A stretch of 5,607 nt of DNA from Actinomycetota bacterium. Its GTDB lineage: Bacteria > Actinomycetota > Acidimicrobiia > Spongiisociales > UBA11373. Shown here piece after piece: positions 1-5,465 of the stretch (the first letter of the stretch is position 1; every line of letters begins with the position of its first letter). Under the pieces are notes generated by a model. The model was not told where the DNA came from. It was given only the letters and a program-made list of their open reading frames with translations, and did no database searches. Location of the stretch: positions 1-5,607 of the forward strand of contig DNGH01000115.1 in the NCBI GenBank assembly GCA_003486285.1, in the 5' to 3' direction. Both the position numbers and the translations under genes were made by a program.

Positions 1-107
1 GCCGAGCCCGGCGCCGCGGGCGGGCGGCCTCCCGAACTGTTTCGCGCCGGCCGGGCCTGGCGCCACGGCGGACCGATCCACAGAAACCCCGACCGGAGGA
101 AGTCACG
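1..107. other. Left-edge region upstream of the dehydrogenase gene
   Basis: I see no recognisable gene here. One + strand frame is open from the left edge and stops at a TGA at 109-111, overlapping the ATG at 108. It could be the last 36 codons of an upstream gene coupled by an ATGA overlap, but the peptide is arginine/proline-rich and unrecognised, as GC-rich noise often is. A GC-rich inverted repeat lies at 44-63 (GCGCCGGC, loop CGG, then GCC, a bulged T, and GGCGC). It has no T tract on either side, so I do not call it a terminator. Confidence 0.3.
95..100 (+). promoter_or_regulatory. Shine-Dalgarno site of the dehydrogenase gene
   Basis: GGAGGA lies 7 nt before the ATG at 108. It supports that start over the internal ATG at 129, which would give the more family-typical opening MKAAV. 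This gene and the next have clear ribosome binding sites, unlike the three intact genes further right. Confidence 0.75.
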
Positions 108-1121
108 ATGAACCCGATACCCCCGACGATGAAGGCTGCCGTCAGCCGCCGCTACGGCCCACCCGAGGTGGTGCAGGTCGAACAGGTCCCCACACCATCC
201 CCCGGTCCGGGTGAGTTACTGGTGCGGGTGCGCGCCACGACGGTCAACCGGACCGACTGTGGTTACCGCGGCGGCAAGCCGTTCATCATCCGCTTCTTCA
301 GCGGGGTGCGCCGCCCCCGCAAGCCCGTCTGGGGCACCGAGTTCGCCGGCGATGTGGCGGCCCTCGGTGAGGGGGCGAGTCGATTCGCGGTGGGCGATCG
401 GATCACCGGATGGTGCGAGGGCACCTTCGGCGCCCACGCCGAGTACCTGGTGGTGAAGGAGGACCGGCTCATCGTCCTCATCCCGGAGGGAAGGAGCTAC
501 GCCGAGGCCGCCCCCAGCACCGAGGGTTCCCACTACGCCCTCGGCATGCTGCGCAAGGCGGGGATCGGCCCCGACAAGGACGTCCTGGTCTACGGCGCCA
601 CCGGTGCCATCGGCAGCGCCGCGGTGCAGCTCGCCAAGGACCTCGGGGCCCGGGTCACCGCGGTCGGTCCCACCGCTCACTTGGAGATGGTCAAGGGTCT
701 CGGTCCCGACCGGGTGATCGACTATCAGACCGAAGACTTCACCCGCGACCAGCAGCGCTACGACCTGGTGCTCGACGCTGTCGCAAAGTCGTCGTTCCGC
801 AGGACTCGGCGCCTTCTCAAGAAGAAAGGGGTGTACACGGCCACCGACATCCGGGGATCGCAACTTCCGTTTCTCGGCGTGCCGATCATCCTGGGTTGGA
901 TGGTGGCCGCCCTCCTCTTCAAGCTGTCCCCGGGCCGGAAGATGATCTTCGTGTTCCCGTACAAGGACCCCGAGGCGATCCGGTACCTCAAGGAGTTCAT
1001 CGCCAGCGGCCGGTTCCGCCCGGTGCTCGACCGCACCTACCCGCTCGACCAGATCGTCGAGGCCTACCGGTTCGTCGAGACCGGGCAGAAGCTGGGCAAC
1101 GTGGTCATCGCGGTGGAGTGA
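108..1121 (+). CDS. Zinc-independent MDR oxidoreductase, NAD(P)-dependent alcohol dehydrogenase / quinone oxidoreductase type
   Basis: This is a 337-residue cytoplasmic dehydrogenase of the medium-chain dehydrogenase/reductase superfamily (COG0604-like). Residues 8-125 form the GroES-like catalytic domain, including PGPGELLVRVRATTVNRTD (32-50) and WGTEFAGDV (75-83). Residues about 155-290 form the Rossmann domain, with the nucleotide loop GATGAIG at 163-169 in VLVYGATGAIGSAAVQLAK. The C-terminal part returns to the catalytic fold and ends with the usual YRFVETGQKLGNVVI. The GHE motif of zinc alcohol dehydrogenases is replaced by GTE, so catalytic zinc is unlikely. A two-electron, probably NADPH-dependent reduction of a quinone, enone or aldehyde is inferred; the substrate cannot be read from sequence. 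Length is normal for the family and nothing looks broken. The nitroreductase gene follows after 113 bp on the same strand, so co-transcription is possible. I give no gene symbol because the family is large and functionally mixed. Confidence 0.9.
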   Translation: MNPIPPTMKAAVSRRYGPPEVVQVEQVPTPSPGPGELLVRVRATTVNRTDCGYRGGKPFIIRFFSGVRRPRKPVWGTEFAGDVAALGEGASRFAVGDRITGWCEGTFGAHAEYLVVKEDRLIVLIPEGRSYAEAAPSTEGSHYALGMLRKAGIGPDKDVLVYGATGAIGSAAVQLAKDLGARVTAVGPTAHLEMVKGLGPDRVIDYQTEDFTRDQQRYDLVLDAVAKSSFRRTRRLLKKKGVYTATDIRGSQLPFLGVPIILGWMVAALLFKLSPGRKMIFVFPYKDPEAIRYLKEFIASGRFRPVLDRTYPLDQIVEAYRFVETGQKLGNVVIAVE

Positions 1122-1222
1122 CGGTGCCCTCCAGCCGATCGACCAGAGAGCATTGGACCCGATGATGAAGTTGGAGCGTCTCGAGGATCTCCAGGCCAAA
1201 CTGGGGAAGGCACGGAGGGGCT

Positions 1223-1228
1223 GAGGAG
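1223..1228 (+). promoter_or_regulatory. Shine-Dalgarno site of the nitroreductase gene
   Basis: GAGGAG lies 6 nt before the ATG at 1235 and fixes that start. It directly follows, and partly overlaps, the TGA (1222-1224) of a possible 20-codon micro-ORF beginning at 1162. Confidence 0.7.
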
Positions 1229-1234
1229 ACCGTC

Positions 1235-1696
1235 ATGGACGACAAGAAGCCAAAGCATCCGAGGGTTCCGCCGCGTTGGTTCGAGCGCGCCTTCTGGTCG
1301 TCGCACCGTTGGCTGTACCGGAGCACCGGTGGCCGCTTGGGCCTGTGGCGTCCCAAGCCGGGCAAGTGGGGCACACTGCGTCTTACCACCATCGGCCGTC
1401 GCTCCGGTGCCGAGCGCAGCGTCATGCTCGGCTACTTCGAGGACGGCGCCAATCTCGTCACCATGGCCATGAACGGGTGGTACGACGGCGAGCCGGCGTG
1501 GTGGCTCAACCTGCAGGCCCATCCCGAGGCACGGGTCGATCTCAAGGGCGGCGGCCACCCGGTCAAGGGTCGAGCGGCGCAGGGCGAGGAGCGCTCGCGG
1601 CTGTGGGCGCGCTGGGGCGAGATCGACAAGGGACTCGATGGTTACGCGGCGCGGCGATCCACCGAGACCGCGGTGGTGGTGCTCGAACCGGTCTGA
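1235..1696 (+). CDS. Nitroreductase/deazaflavin (F420)-dependent oxidoreductase family protein (Ddn-like)
   Basis: This 153-residue protein has the short split-barrel fold of the nitroreductase family that includes mycobacterial Ddn. Visible family blocks are LRLTTIGRRSGAERSVML (48-65), the usual TT.GR.SG..R strand-turn-strand; PAWWLNLQAHPEARVDL (87-103), the conserved W.NL.A.P.A.V motif; and the terminal TAVVVLEP. The N-terminal 45 residues are basic and tryptophan/arginine-rich, as in relatives where this part lies over the cofactor. Known members use reduced coenzyme F420, and their substrates include quinones and nitro compounds. That this protein uses F420 and reduces a quinone-like compound is inferred from the family. 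Its neighbour upstream, also a reductase, fits a redox or detoxification role but does not prove it. After its TGA the same frame stays open for 71 codons into a cyclase-like relic. The canonical C-terminal ending suggests the TGA is the true end. Confidence 0.9.
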   Translation: MDDKKPKHPRVPPRWFERAFWSSHRWLYRSTGGRLGLWRPKPGKWGTLRLTTIGRRSGAERSVMLGYFEDGANLVTMAMNGWYDGEPAWWLNLQAHPEARVDLKGGGHPVKGRAAQGEERSRLWARWGEIDKGLDGYAARRSTETAVVVLEPV

Positions 1697-1765
1697 GGGA
1701 AAGTAGCCTCCGGCGACGCGCCACAGTCGCGGCTGGGCTCGCCCGCACCGAGCCCTCGCCCGCCA

Positions 1766-1912
1766 AACATCGTCGTGCTCGCCACCATGCTCGCCCGCGA
1801 GGTCGAGTCCTCGGTGGACGGCTTCGTCATCGAGTTCACCGACTGCGGCACTCACCAACTCAAGGGCCTGTCCGGTGAGTGGCGGGTCTTTGAGGCCGTC
1901 TCGGAGCCGTAG
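1766..1912 (+). pseudogene. C-terminal relic of a class III adenylate/guanylate cyclase-type protein
   Basis: The + frame ending at TAG 1910-1912 encodes 48 residues that include IEFTDCGTHQLKGLSGEWR and then VFEAV. This matches the very end of bacterial class III cyclase domains, usually of the form (E)F.DRG.H.LKGVPGEWRLF.V. Only this tail, the last strand and helix of the domain, is present. The metal-binding aspartates and substrate-specifying residues of a cyclase lie upstream in the family and are absent here. The preceding 23 codons back to the nitroreductase stop are proline/serine-rich and show no homology I recognise. An ATG at 1787 would give a 41-residue peptide, but I see no clear ribosome binding site. 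I read it as the remaining 3' end of a deleted or displaced cyclase gene. A short expressed peptide is possible but less likely. Confidence 0.65.
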
Positions 1913-1945
1913 GCCCTGGGCGCCGCGTCGCGGGACGCTGGGGCG

Positions 1946-1951
1946 TAACCT
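1946..1951 (+). promoter_or_regulatory. Possible -10 box for a leaderless DUF5658-like gene
   Basis: TAACCT fits TANNNT and ends 7 nt before the GTG at 1959, the distance expected when transcription begins at or next to the start codon. No convincing -35 hexamer is visible 16-19 bp upstream. The call rests on spacing and on similar arrangements before the genes at 2529 and 4665. Confidence 0.45.
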
Positions 1952-1958
1952 TGGCGAG

Positions 1959-2306
1959 GTGGCCAGCTCGCTTTCTTCGACAACCGCCCTCGCGGGCAGC
2001 CAGATCTCCGATCGCGATTGGGCTCTGGTGGTGATGTGGTTCGTCGCCCTCAATGTCCTCGACCTCGGCCTCACCCTCCACCTGGTGGACCGCGGTGCGG
2101 TCGAGATGAACCCCGTGATGGCGGCGCTGCTCGACGGTGGCTGGGGGTGGGCGGCCGCATTCAAGCTGGTCACCAGCGCCGGCGTCGCCGCCGGGCTATG
2201 GGTCGGGCGGCGCCACCTGCTCGTCCGCCGCACCGGGATCGCGTTTCTGATCCTCCTGGCGGCGATCACCGTGTATCAGGTCGTCGACGTGTGGGTTGCG
2301 GCGTAG
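1959..2306 (+). CDS. DUF5658-like small membrane protein
   Basis: With the GTG at 1959 this is a 115-residue integral membrane protein with three hydrophobic helices at about residues 22-43, 65-83 and 92-113. Helix 1 carries NVLD (32-35), followed by a loop with GAVEMNPVM (46-54); a lysine at 69 opens helix 2. The combination of N..D in helix 1, an E.NP loop and a lysine in helix 2 resembles the DUF5658 family, whose function is unknown. The frame is open further upstream to a GTG at 1875. That extension would overlap the cyclase relic and add an arginine-rich, unconserved-looking N-terminus, so I prefer 1959, where a -10-like TAACCT lies 7 nt upstream. No ribosome binding site is evident, which agrees with a leaderless start. 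No biochemical role can be given. Confidence 0.75.
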   Translation: MASSLSSTTALAGSQISDRDWALVVMWFVALNVLDLGLTLHLVDRGAVEMNPVMAALLDGGWGWAAAFKLVTSAGVAAGLWVGRRHLLVRRTGIAFLILLAAITVYQVVDVWVAA

Positions 2307-2464
2307 CCGAGTGAGGGAACTGCCCGAGTTGGGACTCACCGGACCGATGCGCCTCCTCCCCACGGCCTAGACCCGGAGGAGCGGGCGGGCCTCGGGAGCT
2401 TGGCGGCGTCGCGTGTTCGTGGTCACCTGGCTTCGACCAGCGGTAGCACAGAGCATCGATCCCT

Positions 2465-2477
2465 CACCACTGTGGTG
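2465..2477. promoter_or_regulatory. Palindrome upstream of the -35 box, possible operator
   Basis: CACCACTGTGGTG is a perfect inverted repeat with 6-nt arms around a central T. It ends 16 nt before the -35 hexamer at 2494, where an activator or other DNA-binding dimer could sit. Only one copy is seen, so the regulatory role is a guess. Confidence 0.3.
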
Positions 2478-2493
2478 GTTGATCCCATTCCAC

Positions 2494-2522
2494 CTGACAT
2501 ACGGGCTCTCCTCTCCTAGTCT
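2494..2522 (+). promoter_or_regulatory. Sigma70-like promoter, leaderless, of the metalloprotease gene
   Basis: The -35 hexamer CTGACA (2494-2499, five of six matches to TTGACA) is followed by a 17-bp spacer and the -10 hexamer TAGTCT (2517-2522). Only six bases separate the -10 from the ATG at 2529. The transcript would therefore begin at or within a base or two of the start codon, with no room for a Shine-Dalgarno site. It is the best-formed promoter in the window. Confidence 0.7.
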
Positions 2523-2528
2523 CGACCC

Positions 2529-4478
2529 ATGCGGAGGGGTGCGATCTCGATGGCTTTCCTGCTCGCCGTCGCGGCGTGTGGCGGGGGCACGGGTACGGTG
2601 GAGTCTTCCGCCACATTGCCGCCGGGTCCCACTACCACCATCCCGAGTGACCTGGGTTTCGACGAGTCCGCGGACCTGGGAACGCGGGCTGGACTCGCCG
2701 CGGCCCGCGCCGCCAACGACGGCGTCCTCCCGGCGCAGGAGGCGATCGATCTCTTCTCCGCCATCTTCGGCGACGTGCCGGGTGCCGACCCCACCCGCTT
2801 CGAAGTCGACGAGCACGACGGGTCGATGGCGATCATGGCCGTCCTGGCGAATTGGGAGGAGTTGACCCCGGAACAACAGGAGGCGGTGGCCCTGGTCCTC
2901 GGTGGCGCGCCACCCTCCGCCCTGGGCCCAGCCCCTCTCGCCGCCGGGCTCGCCCTGCCGATCCGCTCCCGATCCCTGACGGCGCTCGGCGTAAGCGCTC
3001 AGGTGGAAACGGCACGGGCCGCCATCGAGGCTCGACTCGGCCGCACTCTCGGCATTCCCTTGAACGTAGAGGTGCGGCCCCCGGAGGACGTCACCGTGAG
3101 AGGCGTGGAAGTGAACGGATACGCCTTCCCCACCCGGGGCGGTGGGTTCGTCACCTCGGGTGCCGCCGAGGGGTGCACCTTCCGCCTCAAGGACACCGCG
3201 GTGTATCGCACCATCGTCCACGAGCTCTTCCATTGCTTCCAATTCGACGCCGTATCCGACGTCGCCGATGTGCTTCGCGGGCAGAGCTGGATCACGGAAG
3301 GCTCTGCAACGTGGGTGGGCGCCAAGATCGCCGGGGTCGACGAGTACGCCGAGATCAGGACCCAGCAATGGATGGCCAACCAGGGCTCGATCTTCGCCCT
3401 CGACTATCCCGGCCTCGTGTTCTACTGGACGGTGGAGGACATCGGTGTCGACCCATTCCGCGTGATCCTCGGAATGTTCGGCAATCGCGGCGAGGCCGCC
3501 GTGGCGGCGACGGGCCTGGATCCCGGGGCGGTCCTACCCAGGATCGCCAGTGAGCGAGCCGGCGCCCACCGCCGCGCGCCGACCTTTGGGGTGTCGGACG
3601 TGTGGCAGCTCTCCCCCGCCGAGGCGCCGGCGATCGCCCGGAGGACACCGGTCCGGGTGACCGAGTCGAGCCCGTTCGAGATCACGACCTCGCTCGCCGC
3701 CTGGGCACCGGGCGGCCTCGGCCAGGTGCGGTTCGAAGACGAGGGCCTGGTCCATGTGGTGGTCGAGGCGGATGCGGGGTCGGTCGAGTTCGAGGGTCAG
3801 GAGCACTTTCCCGTGACGGGTTTGTTCGACCGTCGCTTCTGCATCCGCCCCGGTGGCTGCTCCTGCGGCGCCGAGGAGGGTGAGGAAGCGCTTCCGATGG
3901 GCTCAGAGAACCTGCTGGTGACCGGCATCGAGCGCGATGGTGGACAGGCGCACTTTCTCGTCGAGCTCGAAGAGTTCGACGAGGAGTTTCCCTCCGGGCA
4001 GTGGGAGGGAACCTTCAGCATCACCACCATCCACTTCACCGCTGAGGGACTCCGCGCCGTCGGGGACACGATCGCCGCCCCCTTCACCATCGCCGTCGCC
4101 GACGGCGTGGTGACCGGAGGCGCCTACGTGCAGTCCATGGATCAGAGGATCGACCTGTCCGGTGGCGACTACGCCGAGGGCGTGGGCGTCATCGACGGCG
4201 TGTTCACCGGCTGCGCCTTCCTCCCGCTCATGATCCCGAACGTCGTCTCCTTTGACGGCATCGCCGTGTTCGACGGAGAGACCAGTCCGTTTGCGTTCGA
4301 GCAGCCGCTTGGTCCCGGCCCGCCCGGGCTGGGACCGCCTCCGTGGCACTTCGACGAGGTCACGGAGAACCGGGTCACCGGATCGCTCGACAATCAGGCG
4401 TACCTCGCCTTCATGCGGGCCGCCGGACTGACCGTCGACGACGTGGAGGTCCGGTTCGAGGCGACTCGTACCGGCTGA
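2529..4478 (+). CDS. Predicted secreted lipoprotein with gluzincin-type (HExxH...E) metalloprotease signature
   Basis: This 649-residue protein starts with a short signal peptide (RR, then hydrophobic AFLLAVAA) and a lipobox VAAC. C17 would be the lipidated first residue of the mature protein, anchored outside the cytoplasmic membrane. A glycine/threonine/proline linker (18-40) follows, then a helical segment (about 50-125) with WEELTPEQQEAV at 109-120. The protease core holds HELFHCFQ at 231-238 and WITEGSATWVG at 254-264. H231 and H235 are expected zinc ligands, E232 the catalytic base, and E257, 22 residues after H235, the third ligand. This is the pattern of gluzincin / peptidase MA-type families. 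Residues about 370-649 look mainly beta-stranded, with cysteines at 438, 444, 446 and 562 that could form disulfides outside the cell; I recognise no domain there. Substrate and exact family are unknown. The start is supported by the promoter 6 nt upstream and by the signal peptide. The gene stands alone, with its own promoter. Confidence 0.85.
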   Translation: MRRGAISMAFLLAVAACGGGTGTVESSATLPPGPTTTIPSDLGFDESADLGTRAGLAAARAANDGVLPAQEAIDLFSAIFGDVPGADPTRFEVDEHDGSMAIMAVLANWEELTPEQQEAVALVLGGAPPSALGPAPLAAGLALPIRSRSLTALGVSAQVETARAAIEARLGRTLGIPLNVEVRPPEDVTVRGVEVNGYAFPTRGGGFVTSGAAEGCTFRLKDTAVYRTIVHELFHCFQFDAVSDVADVLRGQSWITEGSATWVGAKIAGVDEYAEIRTQQWMANQGSIFALDYPGLVFYWTVEDIGVDPFRVILGMFGNRGEAAVAATGLDPGAVLPRIASERAGAHRRAPTFGVSDVWQLSPAEAPAIARRTPVRVTESSPFEITTSLAAWAPGGLGQVRFEDEGLVHVVVEADAGSVEFEGQEHFPVTGLFDRRFCIRPGGCSCGAEEGEEALPMGSENLLVTGIERDGGQAHFLVELEEFDEEFPSGQWEGTFSITTIHFTAEGLRAVGDTIAAPFTIAVADGVVTGGAYVQSMDQRIDLSGGDYAEGVGVIDGVFTGCAFLPLMIPNVVSFDGIAVFDGETSPFAFEQPLGPGPPGLGPPPWHFDEVTENRVTGSLDNQAYLAFMRAAGLTVDDVEVRFEATRTG

Positions 4479-4484
4479 GCCGGT
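4470..4484. other. Hairpin with the metalloprotease stop codon as its loop
   Basis: ACCGGC, TGA, GCCGGT is a perfect 6-bp inverted repeat whose three-base loop is the TGA stop codon at 4476-4478. It is followed by CACCGAAAACATT, which lacks the T tract of an intrinsic terminator on the + strand. It may still act as a transcript 3' end or stability element, or be chance in GC-rich DNA. Confidence 0.4.
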
Positions 4485-4664
4485 CACCGAAAACATTGAT
4501 GGGCCGTTGCCGTTGTCGAGATCATCGACTCAGTCGCGCGACACGACACCCGGTTCGTGATCCGAGGCAACGCCGAGGTAGATCAGCCGCGGCACCCGCG
4601 AACTGGTAAAGGCGGCGCGGGATCCGATGAGCGCCTCCAGTGGAGATTCGCATAGAGTCGGATC
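4485..4664. other. Intergenic region with a coding-like remnant before the Memo gene
   Basis: No intact gene is supported here. Read on the - strand, the frame ending at a stop at 4530-4532 gives a natural-looking peptide that includes VPRLIYLGVASDHEPGVV, with mostly G/C third positions. Its only upstream continuation runs antisense through the start of the Memo gene, and no good start codon is visible. The same codon register on the + strand is open too (VVEIIDSVARHDTRFVIRG), so one reading is the mirror of the other. It may be a decayed gene end; I do not recognise the family. The last bases contain the -10 box of the Memo gene. Confidence 0.3.
4653..4658 (+). promoter_or_regulatory. Probable -10 box of the leaderless Memo-like gene
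   Basis: TAGAGT fits TANNNT and ends 6 nt before the ATG at 4665, the same distance as before the metalloprotease gene. I see no good -35 hexamer 16-19 bp upstream and no Shine-Dalgarno site, which fits a leaderless mRNA. Confidence 0.55.
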
Positions 4665-5462
4665 ATGGCGACCGTGCGACACGCCGCCGCGGCCGGGTCG
4701 TTCTACCCGGCCGACCCTACCGCGCTCCGCGCCCACGTCGCGAACCTGCTCGAGCAGGCCGTGCCCCGGGCGCTCGACGTGGAGCCGCGTGTCCTCATCG
4801 TTCCCCACGCTGGCTACGCGTATTCGGGTCCGGTGGCGGCGGCCGCCTACCGGGTGTGGCAGGCGTCACCGCCCCGACGCCGAGTGGTACTCCTCGGTCC
4901 CTCTCACTTTGTCGCCTTCAGCGGCCTCGCCACGTCCGGAGCCGACTGTCTAGCTACGCCCCTGGGCGAGGTTCCGGTCGACGGAGTGCTGACCGCCCGG
5001 GCCGAGCTCGATCCCCTCGTCGCGCCCCGTCCGGCCGCCCACGCCCCCGAGCACAGCCTCGAGGTCCAGCTTCCCTTCCTCCAGGTGGCGCTCGGGGAGT
5101 TCGAGGTTCTAGCGATGCTCACGGGAGAGGTCACCCACGATCGGGCCGCGGATGTGCTTGACGTCAGCATGGCCGGCGACGAGGTGGTGGCCGTGATCTC
5201 CTCAGACCTCTCGCATTACCTGCCCTACGAGGCGGCGCATCGTTGGGATGCCAGGACCATTGCCGCCATCGTGGAGCTGCGCGCCGGGGATCTCACCCCG
5301 CACGACGCCTGCGGCCGAATCGCAGTTCAGGCGGCGCTCGTCCTGGCTCGCCGCCGTGCCTGGGCGTGCCGTTTCCTCGCCCAGGGCAACTCCGGCGACA
5401 CCGCCGGGCCGAGAGACAGCGTCGTCGGCTACGCCGCCTTCGCCATCGGGCCGCCTGCGTGA
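4665..5462 (+). CDS. amrB: AmmeMemoRadiSam system protein B (Memo-like protein)
   Basis: This 265-residue cytoplasmic protein belongs to the Memo family, which shares its fold with class III (LigB-type) extradiol dioxygenases. Visible family motifs are the opening R.AAAAGSFYP (5-15), VPHAGYAYSGPVAAAAY (46-62), VVLLGPSHF (74-82), HAPEHSLEVQLPFLQ (126-140), ISSDLSHY (178-185) and DACGR (214-218). H48, H81 and C216 line up with the putative metal-site residues His49, His81 and Cys244 of human MEMO1, so a metal site appears intact. In bacteria and archaea Memo commonly occurs with an AMMECR1-family protein and a radical SAM enzyme (the AmmeMemoRadiSam trio). The convergent gene at the right edge is that radical SAM partner. 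The trio's reaction was not established to my knowledge. The ATG at 4665 is supported by the family's usual N-terminus and a -10 box 6 nt upstream. The length is full and no residue appears missing. Confidence 0.9.
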   Translation: MATVRHAAAAGSFYPADPTALRAHVANLLEQAVPRALDVEPRVLIVPHAGYAYSGPVAAAAYRVWQASPPRRRVVLLGPSHFVAFSGLATSGADCLATPLGEVPVDGVLTARAELDPLVAPRPAAHAPEHSLEVQLPFLQVALGEFEVLAMLTGEVTHDRAADVLDVSMAGDEVVAVISSDLSHYLPYEAAHRWDARTIAAIVELRAGDLTPHDACGRIAVQAALVLARRRAWACRFLAQGNSGDTAGPRDSVVGYAAFAIGPPA

Positions 5463-5465
5463 TCA
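5460..5465. other. Abutting convergent stop codons (TGATCA)
   Basis: The + strand TGA of the Memo gene (5460-5462) is followed immediately by TCA, the complement of the TGA ending the - strand radical SAM gene. The six bases are palindromic and no base separates the coding regions. Any transcription termination signal must therefore lie within the opposite gene. The only stem I see nearby is CCGGA-CCG-TCCGG at 5507-5519, inside the radical SAM coding region and without a T tract. Confidence 0.85.

Larger units (their letters stand above)
2307..2528. other. Intergenic region before the metalloprotease gene
   Basis: These 222 bases hold the promoter at 2494-2522 and a 13-nt palindrome at 2465-2477. 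A weak GC-rich inverted repeat (2372-2379 with 2390-2396) has no T tract, so I do not call a terminator for the upstream gene. A + frame starting at 2413 is open and hydrophobic, but it runs out of frame into the protease gene and looks like chance. Confidence 0.5.

Noticed and set aside
44..63. GC-rich hairpin near the left edge as a terminator of an upstream gene
   Set aside because: It has a bulge, no following T tract, and the upstream gene is not visible.
216..1199. Long - strand ORF (327 codons) opposite the dehydrogenase gene
   Set aside because: It is antisense to a clearly recognisable MDR protein; its product is low-complexity and has no family motifs. Such mirrors are common in GC-rich DNA.
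1064..2269. 401-codon - strand ORF spanning the nitroreductase, relic and DUF5658 genes
   Set aside because: It crosses three unrelated + strand genes and their gaps, and its product is arginine/proline-rich without motifs.
2413..2865. + strand ORF with a hydrophobic start overlapping the protease promoter
   Set aside because: It runs out of frame through the protease gene and becomes serine/arginine-rich; the hydrophobic start spans promoter DNA and is most likely chance.
2367..3368. 333-codon - strand ORF opposite the metalloprotease
   Set aside because: Antisense to the HExxH protein, whose signal peptide, lipobox and zinc motif are all coherent on the + strand.
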